From assembly GCA_031082285.1 (NCBI GenBank), contig JAVHLK010000036.1:12653-45957 (forward strand): a stretch of 33,305 bases of DNA, given 5' to 3'. Made by a program: the position numbers and the translations under genes. Below are positions 1 through 7,964 of the stretch, piece after piece. Position 1 is the stretch's first letter. Each line of letters begins with the position of its first letter. This DNA comes from Desulfomonilaceae bacterium (GTDB lineage Bacteria > Desulfobacterota > Desulfomonilia > Desulfomonilales > Desulfomonilaceae). Below the pieces are notes generated by a model. It worked only from the letters and a program-made list of their open reading frames with translations, was not told the DNA's origin and did no database searches.

Positions 1-1218
1 GGCCTGGCAACTCTTCTGGACAAAGCGCCCCACGGCAAGGTCCAAGGAGGCAACGAAACCATCAGTTTCAAGTCCTTGCTGAAGAGCGCGGCCGCCCCAC
101 CCGCGGTAGAAATCGATCCCGTAAAGGATCTTGCGTACATTCTCTATACAGGGGGTACCACCGGCTTTCCCAAAGGTGTGCCGGGTAATCATTGGGGCCA
201 GACCTCCTATGTGAACGACATCAGCGACGAGGTGTTCGCCGGGCACGTGCAAGAGGGCTCGGATACCTATATTGCCATCAACCCGCTCTTTCATATCATG
301 GCGCTGGGCTTGTTTCTCGCGATCGGTCTGAATTTGGGCAATACCACCGTACTGATGCCCGTGCCGCAGGTCGACGCGATACTCGTGGCCATCCAGCGGT
401 ACCGCGTCAGATGGATGCTCGGGGTCCCCGCTTTGTACCGGATGATCCTGGAAAACGATCGTCAGGACACCTACGATCTCAGTTCCCTGAAATACTGCTA
501 CTGCGGGGGGGATGTCCTGCCGAGAGAGGTGCTTCAGCGATGGAAGGAAAGAATCGGCGCGCCCATCTATCAGGTCTACGGGTCCACCGAGGCCGGGCAT
601 GTCACTTATTCCCGTCTTGACGCGGGGGACCCGCCCCCCATGTCCATCGGCGTGCCGCTTCCCTCCCGCCGCGTCAGGATCGTCGACCCCGTCACGTTGG
701 AGCCCGCACCTCACGGCGAGTCCGGGGAGCTGCTGGTGACCTCGGAACACTCGGTGAAGGAATACCTCAACAAACCGGAGGAAACCGCGTCTTCCTTCGT
801 CTTCGTCGACGGCGATTCCTACTATCGTACGGGGGACTTTGTGCGAGCCGGAGAGGGGGAGCAGATCCATTACGTTGAACGGTCCGCGGACGTGCTCAAA
901 CACAAGGGGTACCGGGTGTCCGCATCTGAAGTGGAGGCCGCGTTGCAGGACCACCCCGTAGTAGTGGGAGCGTGTGTGGTGGGCGTCCCGGATGCAAAAG
1001 TCGGGGAACGCATAAAGGCTATCGTGGTGTTGAAAGACGATGCAAAGGGAGTCGGCGCTGCGGAGCTGATCAACTTCTGCTCTGAGCGCCTTGCCTCGTA
1101 CAAGGTGCCTTCCTACATCGAGTTTCGGGACATGCTGCCCAAGTCCAAAGTGGGTAAGCTTCTGCGTCGTGAAATACGGGACGAGGAGCGGCGCAAGCTG
1201 AAAAAAGACAAGAGATGA
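1..1218 (+). CDS. Acyl-CoA synthetase / AMP-dependent ligase, 5' end outside window
   Basis: Class I adenylate-forming enzyme (ANL superfamily) that would activate a carboxylic acid to an acyl-adenylate and then probably an acyl-CoA. The reading frame is open from base 1, so the gene starts upstream; about 405 residues are visible. Core motifs appear in the expected order: the phosphate-binding loop YTGGTTGFPKGV (nt 145-180), YGSTEAG (A5, near nt 577), YRTGDF (A7, near nt 823), KGYRVSASEVE (A8 hinge, near nt 904), and PKSKVGKLLRREI near the C-terminus, whose lysine (codon 1156) is the usual catalytic lysine of the mobile domain. The protein ends normally at TGA 1216-1218. The substrate cannot be read from the motifs; medium/long-chain fatty acid or aromatic acid ligase are both possible. 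Ligase family certain, substrate unknown. Confidence 0.93.
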   Translation, partial: GLATLLDKAPHGKVQGGNETISFKSLLKSAAAPPAVEIDPVKDLAYILYTGGTTGFPKGVPGNHWGQTSYVNDISDEVFAGHVQEGSDTYIAINPLFHIMALGLFLAIGLNLGNTTVLMPVPQVDAILVAIQRYRVRWMLGVPALYRMILENDRQDTYDLSSLKYCYCGGDVLPREVLQRWKERIGAPIYQVYGSTEAGHVTYSRLDAGDPPPMSIGVPLPSRRVRIVDPVTLEPAPHGESGELLVTSEHSVKEYLNKPEETASSFVFVDGDSYYRTGDFVRAGEGEQIHYVERSADVLKHKGYRVSASEVEAALQDHPVVVGACVVGVPDAKVGERIKAIVVLKDDAKGVGAAELINFCSERLASYKVPSYIEFRDMLPKSKVGKLLRREIRDEERRKLKKDKR

Positions 1219-1234
1219 GGGCTCTTATGCTCGC

Positions 1235-1259
1235 CGGGGAGGGCGTCCTGCGCTCCCCG
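1235..1259 (+). terminator. Possible terminator hairpin after the synthetase
   Basis: Inverted repeat CGGGGAG (1235-1241) / CTCCCCG (1253-1259) with two further inner CG pairs. It lies 17 bases after the synthetase stop and is followed by a T-richer stretch, but there is no clean T-run. Plausible weak terminator separating the synthetase from the HU gene. Confidence 0.35.
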
Positions 1260-1360
1260 AGCGCGTTCGTTTCCCACCGGTACCCCGGGCTCCCCGATGC
1301 CGCGCGCCCGGAATCTTGCATTGAGTCTCGCCTTACGTGATTATTTTCTCGGAAGTTCTC

Positions 1361-1389
1361 TTGACAACGGGCCTGAGCAATTATACCCT
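1361..1389 (+). promoter_or_regulatory. Sigma-70-type promoter for the HU gene
   Basis: A perfect -35 TTGACA (1361-1366) is followed 17 bases later by TACCCT (1384-1389), or 15 bases later by TATACC (1382-1387). An AT-rich stretch (ttattttctc, 1341-1350) lies just upstream. A start near 1396 would give a leader of about 58 bases before the HU start codon. The -10 match is mediocre. Confidence 0.5.
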
Positions 1390-1453
1390 GCACCAATGCA
1401 TTGCTACCGTCTCTCAAGCCCTTGGGGCCGCATACATTTAGGGGGTACTTGCC

Positions 1454-1738
1454 ATGACAAAAGCCGAACTCGTCAACAAGATGGCGGAAGAGGCCGGGAT
1501 CACGAAGAGAGCCGCCGCGTCGGCACTCAATGCCTTCATCGTCTCGATTCACGATTCTCTCAAAAAGAAAACCGGTAGGATTCGGGTAGCCGACCTCGGC
1601 ACGTTCTACGTGAGCAAGAGGAAAGCGCGTACCGGCGTCAATCCGCAGACTCGCAAGAAGATCAAGATTCCTGCGATGACGGTCCCGCGTTTCAGCGCGT
1701 CCAAAGCACTCAGAGAGGCGGCGAAGAAATCCAAGTAG
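1454..1738 (+). CDS. HU-family DNA-binding protein
   Basis: Nucleoid-associated protein that binds DNA as a dimer and bends it. The 94-residue length is typical of HU/IHF. The N-terminal helices (MTKAELVNKMAEEAGITKR) and the loop GVNPQTRKKIKIPA, the DNA-contacting beta-arm tip, are clear family signatures; the conserved proline is in NPQT. The C-terminus is lysine-rich. ATG 1454 follows a GGGGGT ribosome site (1441-1446) by seven bases. It appears monocistronic, with its own TTGACA promoter. The variant arm (NPQTRKK where many HUs have NPQTGE) makes the tip more basic. HU and IHF subunits cannot be fully separated by eye, but the lack of IHF-type context favours HU. Confidence 0.95.
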   Translation: MTKAELVNKMAEEAGITKRAAASALNAFIVSIHDSLKKKTGRIRVADLGTFYVSKRKARTGVNPQTRKKIKIPAMTVPRFSASKALREAAKKSK

Positions 1739-2226
1739 GCCGGCTGTCGCCCGTTCCTCTGATGATGAAACGGCCTTCTGATAGTGCCCGTTACGCGTGA
1801 AGGGAGCTGCGGAGGCCGGAGCACGAATCTTGAGTTATGCCTGACGTGGATTGGTCAAGGCAAGGTGTACAACCGCGCTTCCGAACAAGACGCTTAGGCA
1901 TGGAAAAGCAGGCTCCGGTAGGCACCGAGGGCTTCGACGTAGGTTGCATTCCAGACGTTGCGATTGCTTCGAAACATCCGCGGCTGAAGAATGTCTCCGC
2001 AGGGAAGCGTCTTGTCTGAGAAATGACGGACCGCAGGGCTTGAGGCCTCGGGGAAACGTGCAGCGACCGGCGTGCCGGTCCTTCCGTGGAGTCTCGGAAG
2101 TGTGGTCGGTACGTTTGGTCACGCAATCCAGCCGGCTCTGACGAGACTCCTCGTGCGTTTCCAAGGGCCGTGTCTGTGCGACCCAATCCCGAGCATCTTG
2201 CTCCAGAGTGCCGTCCACCGTGAGTC
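1739..2226. other. 488-base stretch without a recognisable gene
   Basis: Lies between the HU stop and the end of the minus-strand hybrid kinase. Short open frames on both strands (for example 1791-2243 minus) have no ribosome site and an arginine/serine/proline-rich composition typical of non-coding GC-rich DNA. The only structure I see is a hairpin with arms GACCGG (2065-2070) and CCGGTC (2075-2080) and a CGTG tetraloop. It has no T-run on either side, so it is not a standard terminator. Confidence 0.6.
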
Positions 2227-4299
2227 TTATTCGGATTGTGCACCCGGGGGGCTTAACAGGCCCTCGATGAGTTCACACATCTGCCTGCCGTCGTACGGCT
2301 TGGGGAGGACCGCTTTGAACCCGTACCTCGCGTAGTCGGACATGATGGGATCGTTGGAATAGCCGCTTGAGACAATGGCCTTCACGTGGGGATCCAGACG
2401 GACCATTTCCGCAATTGTCTCCTTGCCGCCCATGCCCCCCGGTATGGTCAAATCCATTACCACTAGATCGACCGGACGGCCCGAAACCATTGCTCGCTGG
2501 TACACCTGGAGAGCTTCCAATCCGTCCCGCGCGACGTCAACGTCGAAACCATGGGCTGTAAGAAGCTCTTTCCCAAGGGTTCTAATGAGTTCTTCGTCGT
2601 CCATGATAAGAATCCTTCGCCTGATGCACCCTTCGTCGGAGATCGTCCGGATACTCGATGCCGGTTGATGAGACGATGCGGGCAAGAAGAAGTAGAAAGT
2701 CGTGCCCACGCCGACCTTGGAGCGAACCGTGATCAAACCGCCGTGACGCTTGATGATGGAATAGGATGTTGCCAGCCCCAGTCCGCTGCCCGTCTGCTTG
2801 GTGGTGAAATAGGGATCGAATATCTTGCGAATGTGCTCCTTGGGTATCCCTGTTCCCTGATCGGCGATCGACACTCGAACGTATCGCCCTTCGTCCAGGG
2901 GGAGATGATGCTCCCTGCGAACGACAACGTTCGATGCCCGGACGAGTACCGGCCCTCCGTTGGGCATTGCCTGGGCTGCGTTAATTACCAGATTGTCGAT
3001 CACCTGACTGATCTGTCCCGCGTCCATGTCCACATGCCAAAGATCGTCCGGTATGGAGAACCTGCCTCGGACCTTCGTCCCACGAAGGACGAATCCCGTG
3101 CAATCTTTGAGCAATTGTGAAATCGATGCCGACGTCTTGATCGGTGCGCCTCCCTTGGAAAAGGTGGACAATTGCCGTGTCAGGTCCTGTGCGCGGTTCG
3201 CGGCCTTGGCCGCGTCCAGCAGGCGTGAGTGTGATTTCGTGCTCAAATCCCTCTGTTCTTGAACCAGAGAAATATTCCCGAGAATCCCCGTGAGCAGATT
3301 GTTGAAATCGTGTGCGATGCCTCCGGCAAGAGTGCCCAAGGAGTCCAATTTATGGGTCTTGAGCAACTCGTCCTCCATTCTTTTCCTTTCCGAAACGTCC
3401 TTGACCAGCCACCAGAACCCGTGGAGTTCCCCGTCCGCGACATTTCCTATCACTGTGTTCTCAAAATACTTCGAGCGTTGGTTGGGGCCGATCTCTGCAG
3501 TCTCGAAGGAACCGGGTCGGAAACCGCTTCGAATCCACTTCCGATAGAAGGCCGTTCGGCTGTCGGTGATGGGAAACAGCTTGCTCAGGGGTGCGCCCAT
3601 GAGTTCCTCGATGCTTCCGCACCGATACAATCGGGCGAACTCATTGTTACCATCGAGTACGCGGGCATGTACGATGGAGTCGAGGAGCTGCTCAACGGGC
3701 AGGGAAGAGGACAAAGGCCAGTTTGTACCGAACTCGGCGATGCCCAGAGGAAGTATTTTGACCAATCTTCGATATTTGCGTGTAGTGGACAGTTCCTTCT
3801 GAGCTGAGATGTTTTCGATTTGCACCAGGATCATGCGCTCGCCGCCCAGCCGAAGGGCCCGAAGATGAATACGTCCCCACACCTCGGTATCATGGATGAG
3901 CAACCTCCGCTCCATCGTCCGAGGCACTCTGTCTCTGAAGACCTCCTCCAAAGCGGCCATGGTCTCGTCACACTCTCTCCTCCGGGGAAACAAGTCGGAG
4001 ATTTCCTTACCCGTGGGATCGAATGGAAGTCGAGCAAGGTCGAGAAAGGAGTCGTTCGCAAAATCCACACTACGGGAACTGGAAATCAACAGCGTAGGAA
4101 CGGACATGGCTTGCAAGAGTTTGCCGAATGCCGCGAACTTCATTTCCCTCAGATCGAAGCTCCCGGACGGCGAATACTCCTCGGCAAACAGGCGACTGAG
4201 GTCGATGGTCTCCGTAATGTCGGGATCGTTTTCGAGTAGGTTAAGCCCGGCGGCACCGACATCGACGGGGTCGATTTCAGGAGACTTCTTCTTGTCCAT
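2227..4299 (-). CDS. Hybrid sensor histidine kinase: PAS-PAS-HisKA-HATPase-receiver
   Basis: Soluble two-component kinase of 690 residues. Two PAS-like segments lie at about 50-150 and 185-310. The HisKA dimerisation domain has phospho-acceptor His330 in GGIAHDFNN. The HATPase domain shows the N box (DNLVINAAQAM), G1 (DQGTGIP), F box (IFDPYFTTK) and G2 (GSGLGLATS). A C-terminal receiver begins RILIMDDEE, with phospho-acceptor Asp616 (VVMDLTIPGG) and the conserved Lys in LPKPY. ATG 4297-4299 is chosen because GGAGGAG lies eight bases upstream; an in-frame TTG seven codons earlier overlaps that ribosome site. No membrane segment or signal peptide is visible, so the input is probably cytoplasmic. 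The H-box type (AHDFNN) is the one usually found with C-terminal receivers. No output gene sits directly beside it. Confidence 0.95.
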   Translation of the reverse strand: MDKKKSPEIDPVDVGAAGLNLLENDPDITETIDLSRLFAEEYSPSGSFDLREMKFAAFGKLLQAMSVPTLLISSSRSVDFANDSFLDLARLPFDPTGKEISDLFPRRRECDETMAALEEVFRDRVPRTMERRLLIHDTEVWGRIHLRALRLGGERMILVQIENISAQKELSTTRKYRRLVKILPLGIAEFGTNWPLSSSLPVEQLLDSIVHARVLDGNNEFARLYRCGSIEELMGAPLSKLFPITDSRTAFYRKWIRSGFRPGSFETAEIGPNQRSKYFENTVIGNVADGELHGFWWLVKDVSERKRMEDELLKTHKLDSLGTLAGGIAHDFNNLLTGILGNISLVQEQRDLSTKSHSRLLDAAKAANRAQDLTRQLSTFSKGGAPIKTSASISQLLKDCTGFVLRGTKVRGRFSIPDDLWHVDMDAGQISQVIDNLVINAAQAMPNGGPVLVRASNVVVRREHHLPLDEGRYVRVSIADQGTGIPKEHIRKIFDPYFTTKQTGSGLGLATSYSIIKRHGGLITVRSKVGVGTTFYFFLPASSHQPASSIRTISDEGCIRRRILIMDDEELIRTLGKELLTAHGFDVDVARDGLEALQVYQRAMVSGRPVDLVVMDLTIPGGMGGKETIAEMVRLDPHVKAIVSSGYSNDPIMSDYARYGFKAVLPKPYDGRQMCELIEGLLSPPGAQSE

Positions 4300-4650
4300 A
4301 TCCCCGTCTCCTCCCGGCAAGGAAGACGTGAATCGGCTCGCCGAAGTGGGGAACCACGGCAGACCGGACCGTCAATGAACGAAAGACACGCATCCGCAAG
4401 CCCCCATGACACGGATCGCCGGCCTCGCGACGGCGTCACGGAATGGGTCAAAACACCTGTCGACTCGTTTCAACCGAGGCCAGGATAGCATGAAATCAAA
4501 GAATCGGTTGAAGATCCGGCTTCCGTACGTTCCGATTCACAGAGTGAGTCGGACACAAGACTGTTGGGATCTCGCATCCGGTACCCGGGCCTTGAACGGA
4601 GAAGTTCCCCCTGTATGGAGAGCCACGATTGATCGTGCAACCCGAACGAG
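4300..4650. other. 351-base gap between two minus-strand kinases
   Basis: No credible gene and no convincing promoter on either strand; I looked for -35/-10 pairs reading toward the hybrid kinase and found none worth reporting. One short inverted repeat, CACGA TTGA TCGTG (4624-4637), lies just after the stop of the sensorless kinase. It has no T-run, so its role as a terminator is doubtful. Confidence 0.55.
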
Positions 4651-5400
4651 TTATTGCTTGGAGTTGAAATCGATGCGAACAACAAATTCCGCGCCCTGCT
4701 GGCTCCTGCAAAGAGTCAGACGACCGCCCAACGCTTCGGTGAGAGCCTGGGCCCCGGCCAATCCCAAGCCGTGTCCCCTAACGGGAAAGCCCTCAACCTT
4801 TACACATTGAAAATACTGGTCAAAAATCTGCCGATGAAAGCACTCGGGAATTCCCGGACCGTCGTCCCTCACCGACACTTGGACGAAATCGCCATCGGCA
4901 TGGCATTTCAGAAAGACGCTCTTGTGCTTGTACTTAAATGCGTTGGACAGAAGGTTGGTGACGATCATGCACATCTTGGTTTCGTCAGTTCTGATCAGCC
5001 GGTTCCAATGGGACTCATCGGCCTCAAGATAGACCTGATTGTCCCGCAATAAACCGCGGAAGCCTTCGAGGGTGTTGCTTTCTTCCAGAGCGTCTGCAAC
5101 TACGGGATCCACAAGGTCGAATACCTCGATGAATGCGCTCTTGAGAATCCTCGACAACGTGCATTCATTGACGCTGAGCAGTCCCATGGCGGCCTTGTCG
5201 ATTTCAAGCATACTATTGATGAGTGCCCTGATCTTCAGCGCATTCCTCAACATGCGTTTCACGACTTTTTCCTGTTTGGAGTTCAATTCTCCGTAACGGT
5301 CCTGCTTTTCGAGAAGCGATCGCGCACCGGTTTCGATGATATTGACCGGATTCTTCAGATCATGCACCAGATGAGACGTCTGTATATTCTTAATGGGCAC
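4651..5400 (-). CDS. Sensorless histidine kinase (HisKA + HATPase only)
   Basis: A 249-residue transmitter with almost nothing before the phospho-acceptor histidine, His13 in LVHDLKNPVN. The HATPase domain is complete: N box NLLSNAFKYK, G1 DDGPGIP, F box IFDQYFQ, G2 GHGLGLAGA. I take GTG 5398-5400 as start because GGGAG lies seven bases upstream. A GTG ten codons earlier (5428-5430) has only a weak purine run close to it. With no sensor domain, the signal must come from a partner protein. The gene lies 59 bases after the divergent receiver protein at 5460-5960 and is probably co-transcribed with it, so that receiver or a larger complex may be the partner (inference). The ATP-binding half is intact, so catalysis is expected. 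Confidence 0.9.
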   Translation of the reverse strand: MPIKNIQTSHLVHDLKNPVNIIETGARSLLEKQDRYGELNSKQEKVVKRMLRNALKIRALINSMLEIDKAAMGLLSVNECTLSRILKSAFIEVFDLVDPVVADALEESNTLEGFRGLLRDNQVYLEADESHWNRLIRTDETKMCMIVTNLLSNAFKYKHKSVFLKCHADGDFVQVSVRDDGPGIPECFHRQIFDQYFQCVKVEGFPVRGHGLGLAGAQALTEALGGRLTLCRSQQGAEFVVRIDFNSKQ

Positions 5401-5459
5401 GGAACATCTCCCGAATAGTGGGGCCGACACAATCTCTTTGATCAGGATTCAACGATGGT

Positions 5460-5960
5460 CTACCCGCCGAGTTCCAACTCACTGTCGAACGTGTCCCGAA
5501 ACGCGTTCTCCGATCCGTTCCATTCCGGTCCACACCTTCCACCTCCAAATCCGCCCCGCCGTGCGATCGCGTCTCTCCACGTAAATCGATAGCTCAGATC
5601 CGGAACGGGTTCGAGAAATGGGGTGGTCCGACCTCGTCGGTCTTCGGACAAACAAGCCCGAGCGCCAAGCTCTATGGATTTCTTCAAGTTCTTTGGACTG
5701 AGTGCACGGGCGGTCACTACGACCACGGGATTGCTCTTGGCCGCTGCGAACTCGAAGAGCTCGAACCCGAGTACGCCCGCAATGTCCACTATGAAAAGAT
5801 CGTGACTCAACGATGACATTCTCTGAACGCCGGCCCCACAAGTGGAAGCGCCGTCGAGTTCCACTCGATGATCCTCAAGTTCCTCCTCGAGAATATCAAG
5901 CAGGTCCCGCTCGTCGACGACGGCCGGGATCAGCTTCCCCTTCAAGAGGGCAGACCCCAT
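5460..5960 (-). CDS. Divergent single-receiver protein, degenerate active site
   Basis: A 166-residue CheY-like fold. The phospho-acceptor Asp59 (DLFIVDIAG) and switch Thr83 (VVVTARA) are present. The acidic patch is reduced to VVDER (Asp16/Glu17), and the conserved lysine is replaced by Glu106 (ACLSEDR). It is clearly paralogous to the plus-strand neighbour at 6055: both share D-x-x-I-x-D, GV-x-G, TA-x-AL-x-P and a C-terminal tail of about 50 residues with W-R and P-x-W motifs. ATG 5958-5960 is chosen for the AGGAG seven bases upstream; the frame is open 16 codons further without a ribosome site. The tail is Gly/Arg-rich and unlike a known output domain. Followed by the sensorless kinase in a likely two-gene operon. 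Whether it can be phosphorylated is open. Confidence 0.82.
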   Translation of the reverse strand: MGSALLKGKLIPAVVDERDLLDILEEELEDHRVELDGASTCGAGVQRMSSLSHDLFIVDIAGVLGFELFEFAAAKSNPVVVVTARALSPKNLKKSIELGARACLSEDRRGRTTPFLEPVPDLSYRFTWRDAIARRGGFGGGRCGPEWNGSENAFRDTFDSELELGG

Positions 5961-5978
5961 TGTTGATCTCCTTTTTTC

Positions 5979-6008
5979 TTTATAGTATAGACAACAGATT
6001 CGTGTCAA
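5979..6008 (-). promoter_or_regulatory. Candidate sigma-70 promoter for the receiver/kinase pair
   Basis: Reading leftwards, TTGACA (6008-6003) is followed after 18 bases by TATAAA (5984-5979). An overlapping TATACT (5989-5984) has the wrong spacing. Transcription would begin near 5972, right at the AAGGAG ribosome site (5973-5968), giving an extremely short leader. The hexamers match well, but that short leader lowers confidence. Confidence 0.45.
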
Positions 6009-6054
6009 GCCGGTTCACTCGGCCAATTCCGTTAGGATAAATCGGAGAACCGCG

Positions 6055-6513
6055 GTGCTGCGAGATAAGGTAATTCTGGCCGTAGATGATGAACCCGACG
6101 TCCTGGACACCATTGTCGAAGTGCTCGACCTGTGTCGCGTAGACACCGCAGGGCACTATGACAAGGCCCTAGGGCTTCTCCAATCAGGAACCTACGACAT
6201 GGTTATTCTGGACGTCATGGGCGTGAAGGGGCTCCATCTCTTGGAATCCTCCGTGAATCGCAAGTTTCCCACCGTCATGTTGACGGCGCCCGCGCTCAAT
6301 CCCGAGTATATCCTTCAATCGATGCGGCGGGGAGCGATTTCGTACATATCGAAGGAAGATCTCGTCAACCTCGACACGCTGCTGAGCGATCTTTTGGCAA
6401 TCGTGGCCGAAGGCGGCTCAACGTGGCGCCATACCATGAAACGCCTGGAACCGCTCCTCGACGCGAGCTTTCCTCCCGACTGGAGGCAACGGTACGAAAG
6501 TCTGCTGGAGTGA
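6055..6513 (+). CDS. Single-receiver protein with short C-terminal tail
   Basis: A 152-residue response regulator-like protein with a complete receiver: acidic pair Asp11/Asp12 (AVDDEPD), phospho-acceptor Asp53 (VILDVMG), Thr77 (MLTAPAL) and Lys100 (YISKED). About 45 residues follow (WRHTMKR...FPPDWRQRYESLLE) with no recognisable DNA-binding or enzymatic motif. Start GTG 6055 has GGAG seven bases upstream. It is divergent from and paralogous to the protein at 5460-5960, and the 94-base spacer between them should hold both promoters. It probably acts as a phosphorelay or protein-interaction regulator rather than a transcription factor (inference). Confidence 0.88.
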   Translation: MLRDKVILAVDDEPDVLDTIVEVLDLCRVDTAGHYDKALGLLQSGTYDMVILDVMGVKGLHLLESSVNRKFPTVMLTAPALNPEYILQSMRRGAISYISKEDLVNLDTLLSDLLAIVAEGGSTWRHTMKRLEPLLDASFPPDWRQRYESLLE

Positions 6514-6629
6514 ACCCCGCACGTGCCGATGGGATCTCGGACGCAGCACGCCGCCGTCCCCGGTGCAAGTCGAACCTGCCCTACGGAATGACCCCGTGGC
6601 CGCTCGATCGGCTGTACATCAATCCGATC

Positions 6630-7832
6630 TCATTCGATGAAAGTCAGACGCTTTATTAAGTCTTTGAGCGCATCCAGAGCATCTTCGTCAATTTCGATAA
6701 TCTGAAAACCCGCGTTGGGCCGTCCATCGGGGTCTTGACTGTCGGACCAAACGCACCGGACCTTGGCCCTTATGCCTCCTCCAATCTTGACGTAATTTCC
6801 GGCATCGATCACAATCTCCTTAACGTCCCCCACATGGGCCATGAGACCGGACGTGCCCAATCCCCGCTCCGTGACATTGAGCAGCCAACCCTTCGCATCC
6901 GGTCGAGTAACCTCCCAAATTTGAGTCGTGACTGCCAGGTGTCGCCTATGCGTGTCCCGCATATCCAGGACGAATTCATGATCGGCTCGCGGTCTCCCGT
7001 AGAACTCCTCGGGCGCCAAGAATCCCGCTTCAACCAGTTTTCTGAAGAGACTGCTCAAGCCTTTGGCCGAAATGCCGAATCGTTTCATGAGCGCAACGTC
7101 ATCCATGCCGGACCTTATGCACTCAACCGCCTCACCCACCCCAATAACGGGCTTGTCGCCTTCCTTGGTATCCGACCGGTCAATATCGACTGCAACAGTC
7201 TGGGGAGCCAAAGAAGCTCTTTCGTCCAAGTCCCTTTGATCTATTTTCCCCACTGTTCCCATTTGAGAGAGCAGATCGAGGAGTCCTTCACCAGAGAGAT
7301 TAAACCTCTCCATCAGTTCCGGATCGCTCATTCCCGACTTCACACAGCGAAGAAATTCATGTGCCGAAATCTCGCGCAGCCGTTTTCTTTTCGGCAATCC
7401 GGTTCCCACCGTTTCCGGTTCCCCGGAATCGCTCGACCGGAATGCCCGAGTCCGGGAAGCATTCGCCAGGGTCCGAGATACGCCGATGAGAATCTCGTTG
7501 ATCTTGAACGGCTTGATGATGTATCCCGCGGCTCCCAGTTCCATGGCCATGATCCCCGTCTCCTTATCATCGACCGCAGTGACCACCATGACCGCCATCT
7601 TAGGAAACAGTCGCGTGACGATGTTGAGCAAGTCGATACCGGACATACCGGGCATGACGAGGTCTGTGATCACCAGATCGAAATCCTCGTTTTCCAGGAT
7701 CTCTGTTGCTTCTTCACCACTGTACGCCATGGAGCACTTGTGCCCCTCCCGAGCCAAGCTGAGGGCAATCAACCTGCAAATGTTCGGATCGTCGTCCACA
7801 ACGAGAATTCTATGGGGTCTGACTTGGGTCAT
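6630..7832 (-). CDS. Response regulator: receiver, two helical repeats, PilZ domain
   Basis: A 400-residue protein. The N-terminal receiver (about 8-125) is complete: DDD at 13-15, Asp57 (LVITDLVMPG), Thr85, Lys107 (IIKPF). Two copies of a motif of about 44 residues follow, at about 154-197 and 231-274; the shared pattern is SGM-D--LM-RF--S-(K/E)GL--L. The C-terminal part (about 294-395) reads as PilZ: RRHLAV near 296-301 and N-T-x-x-G-x-x-x-x-G (LLNVTERGLGTSGL), followed by the beta-barrel pattern, so c-di-GMP may be a ligand. The Asn/Asp-x-Ser-x-x-Gly motif has Thr for Ser, and binding is not assured. Start ATG 7830-7832 has AGAGGA five bases upstream. It lies 132 bases downstream of the sigma-54 activator on the same strand and may share its transcript. 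Confidence 0.88.
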   Translation of the reverse strand: MTQVRPHRILVVDDDPNICRLIALSLAREGHKCSMAYSGEEATEILENEDFDLVITDLVMPGMSGIDLLNIVTRLFPKMAVMVVTAVDDKETGIMAMELGAAGYIIKPFKINEILIGVSRTLANASRTRAFRSSDSGEPETVGTGLPKRKRLREISAHEFLRCVKSGMSDPELMERFNLSGEGLLDLLSQMGTVGKIDQRDLDERASLAPQTVAVDIDRSDTKEGDKPVIGVGEAVECIRSGMDDVALMKRFGISAKGLSSLFRKLVEAGFLAPEEFYGRPRADHEFVLDMRDTHRRHLAVTTQIWEVTRPDAKGWLLNVTERGLGTSGLMAHVGDVKEIVIDAGNYVKIGGGIRAKVRCVWSDSQDPDGRPNAGFQIIEIDEDALDALKDLIKRLTFIE

Positions 7833-7964
7833 CCTGGTCCTCTGGGCGCGGTGTCGCCGAATCTCTTGGCGGCGCCTCGGCCTTCGCCGTACAAGTCATT
7901 TAAGCATTCTTTCGTTCGCTTCAAAATCCGCGAGGGGCGGTTCGGCCGGATTGCCCGGTTCGCA

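Noticed and set aside
1791-2243. Minus-strand frame of 150 codons in the gap after HU
   Set aside because: No ribosome site, overlaps the end of the hybrid kinase, biased composition, and no resemblance to a known family.
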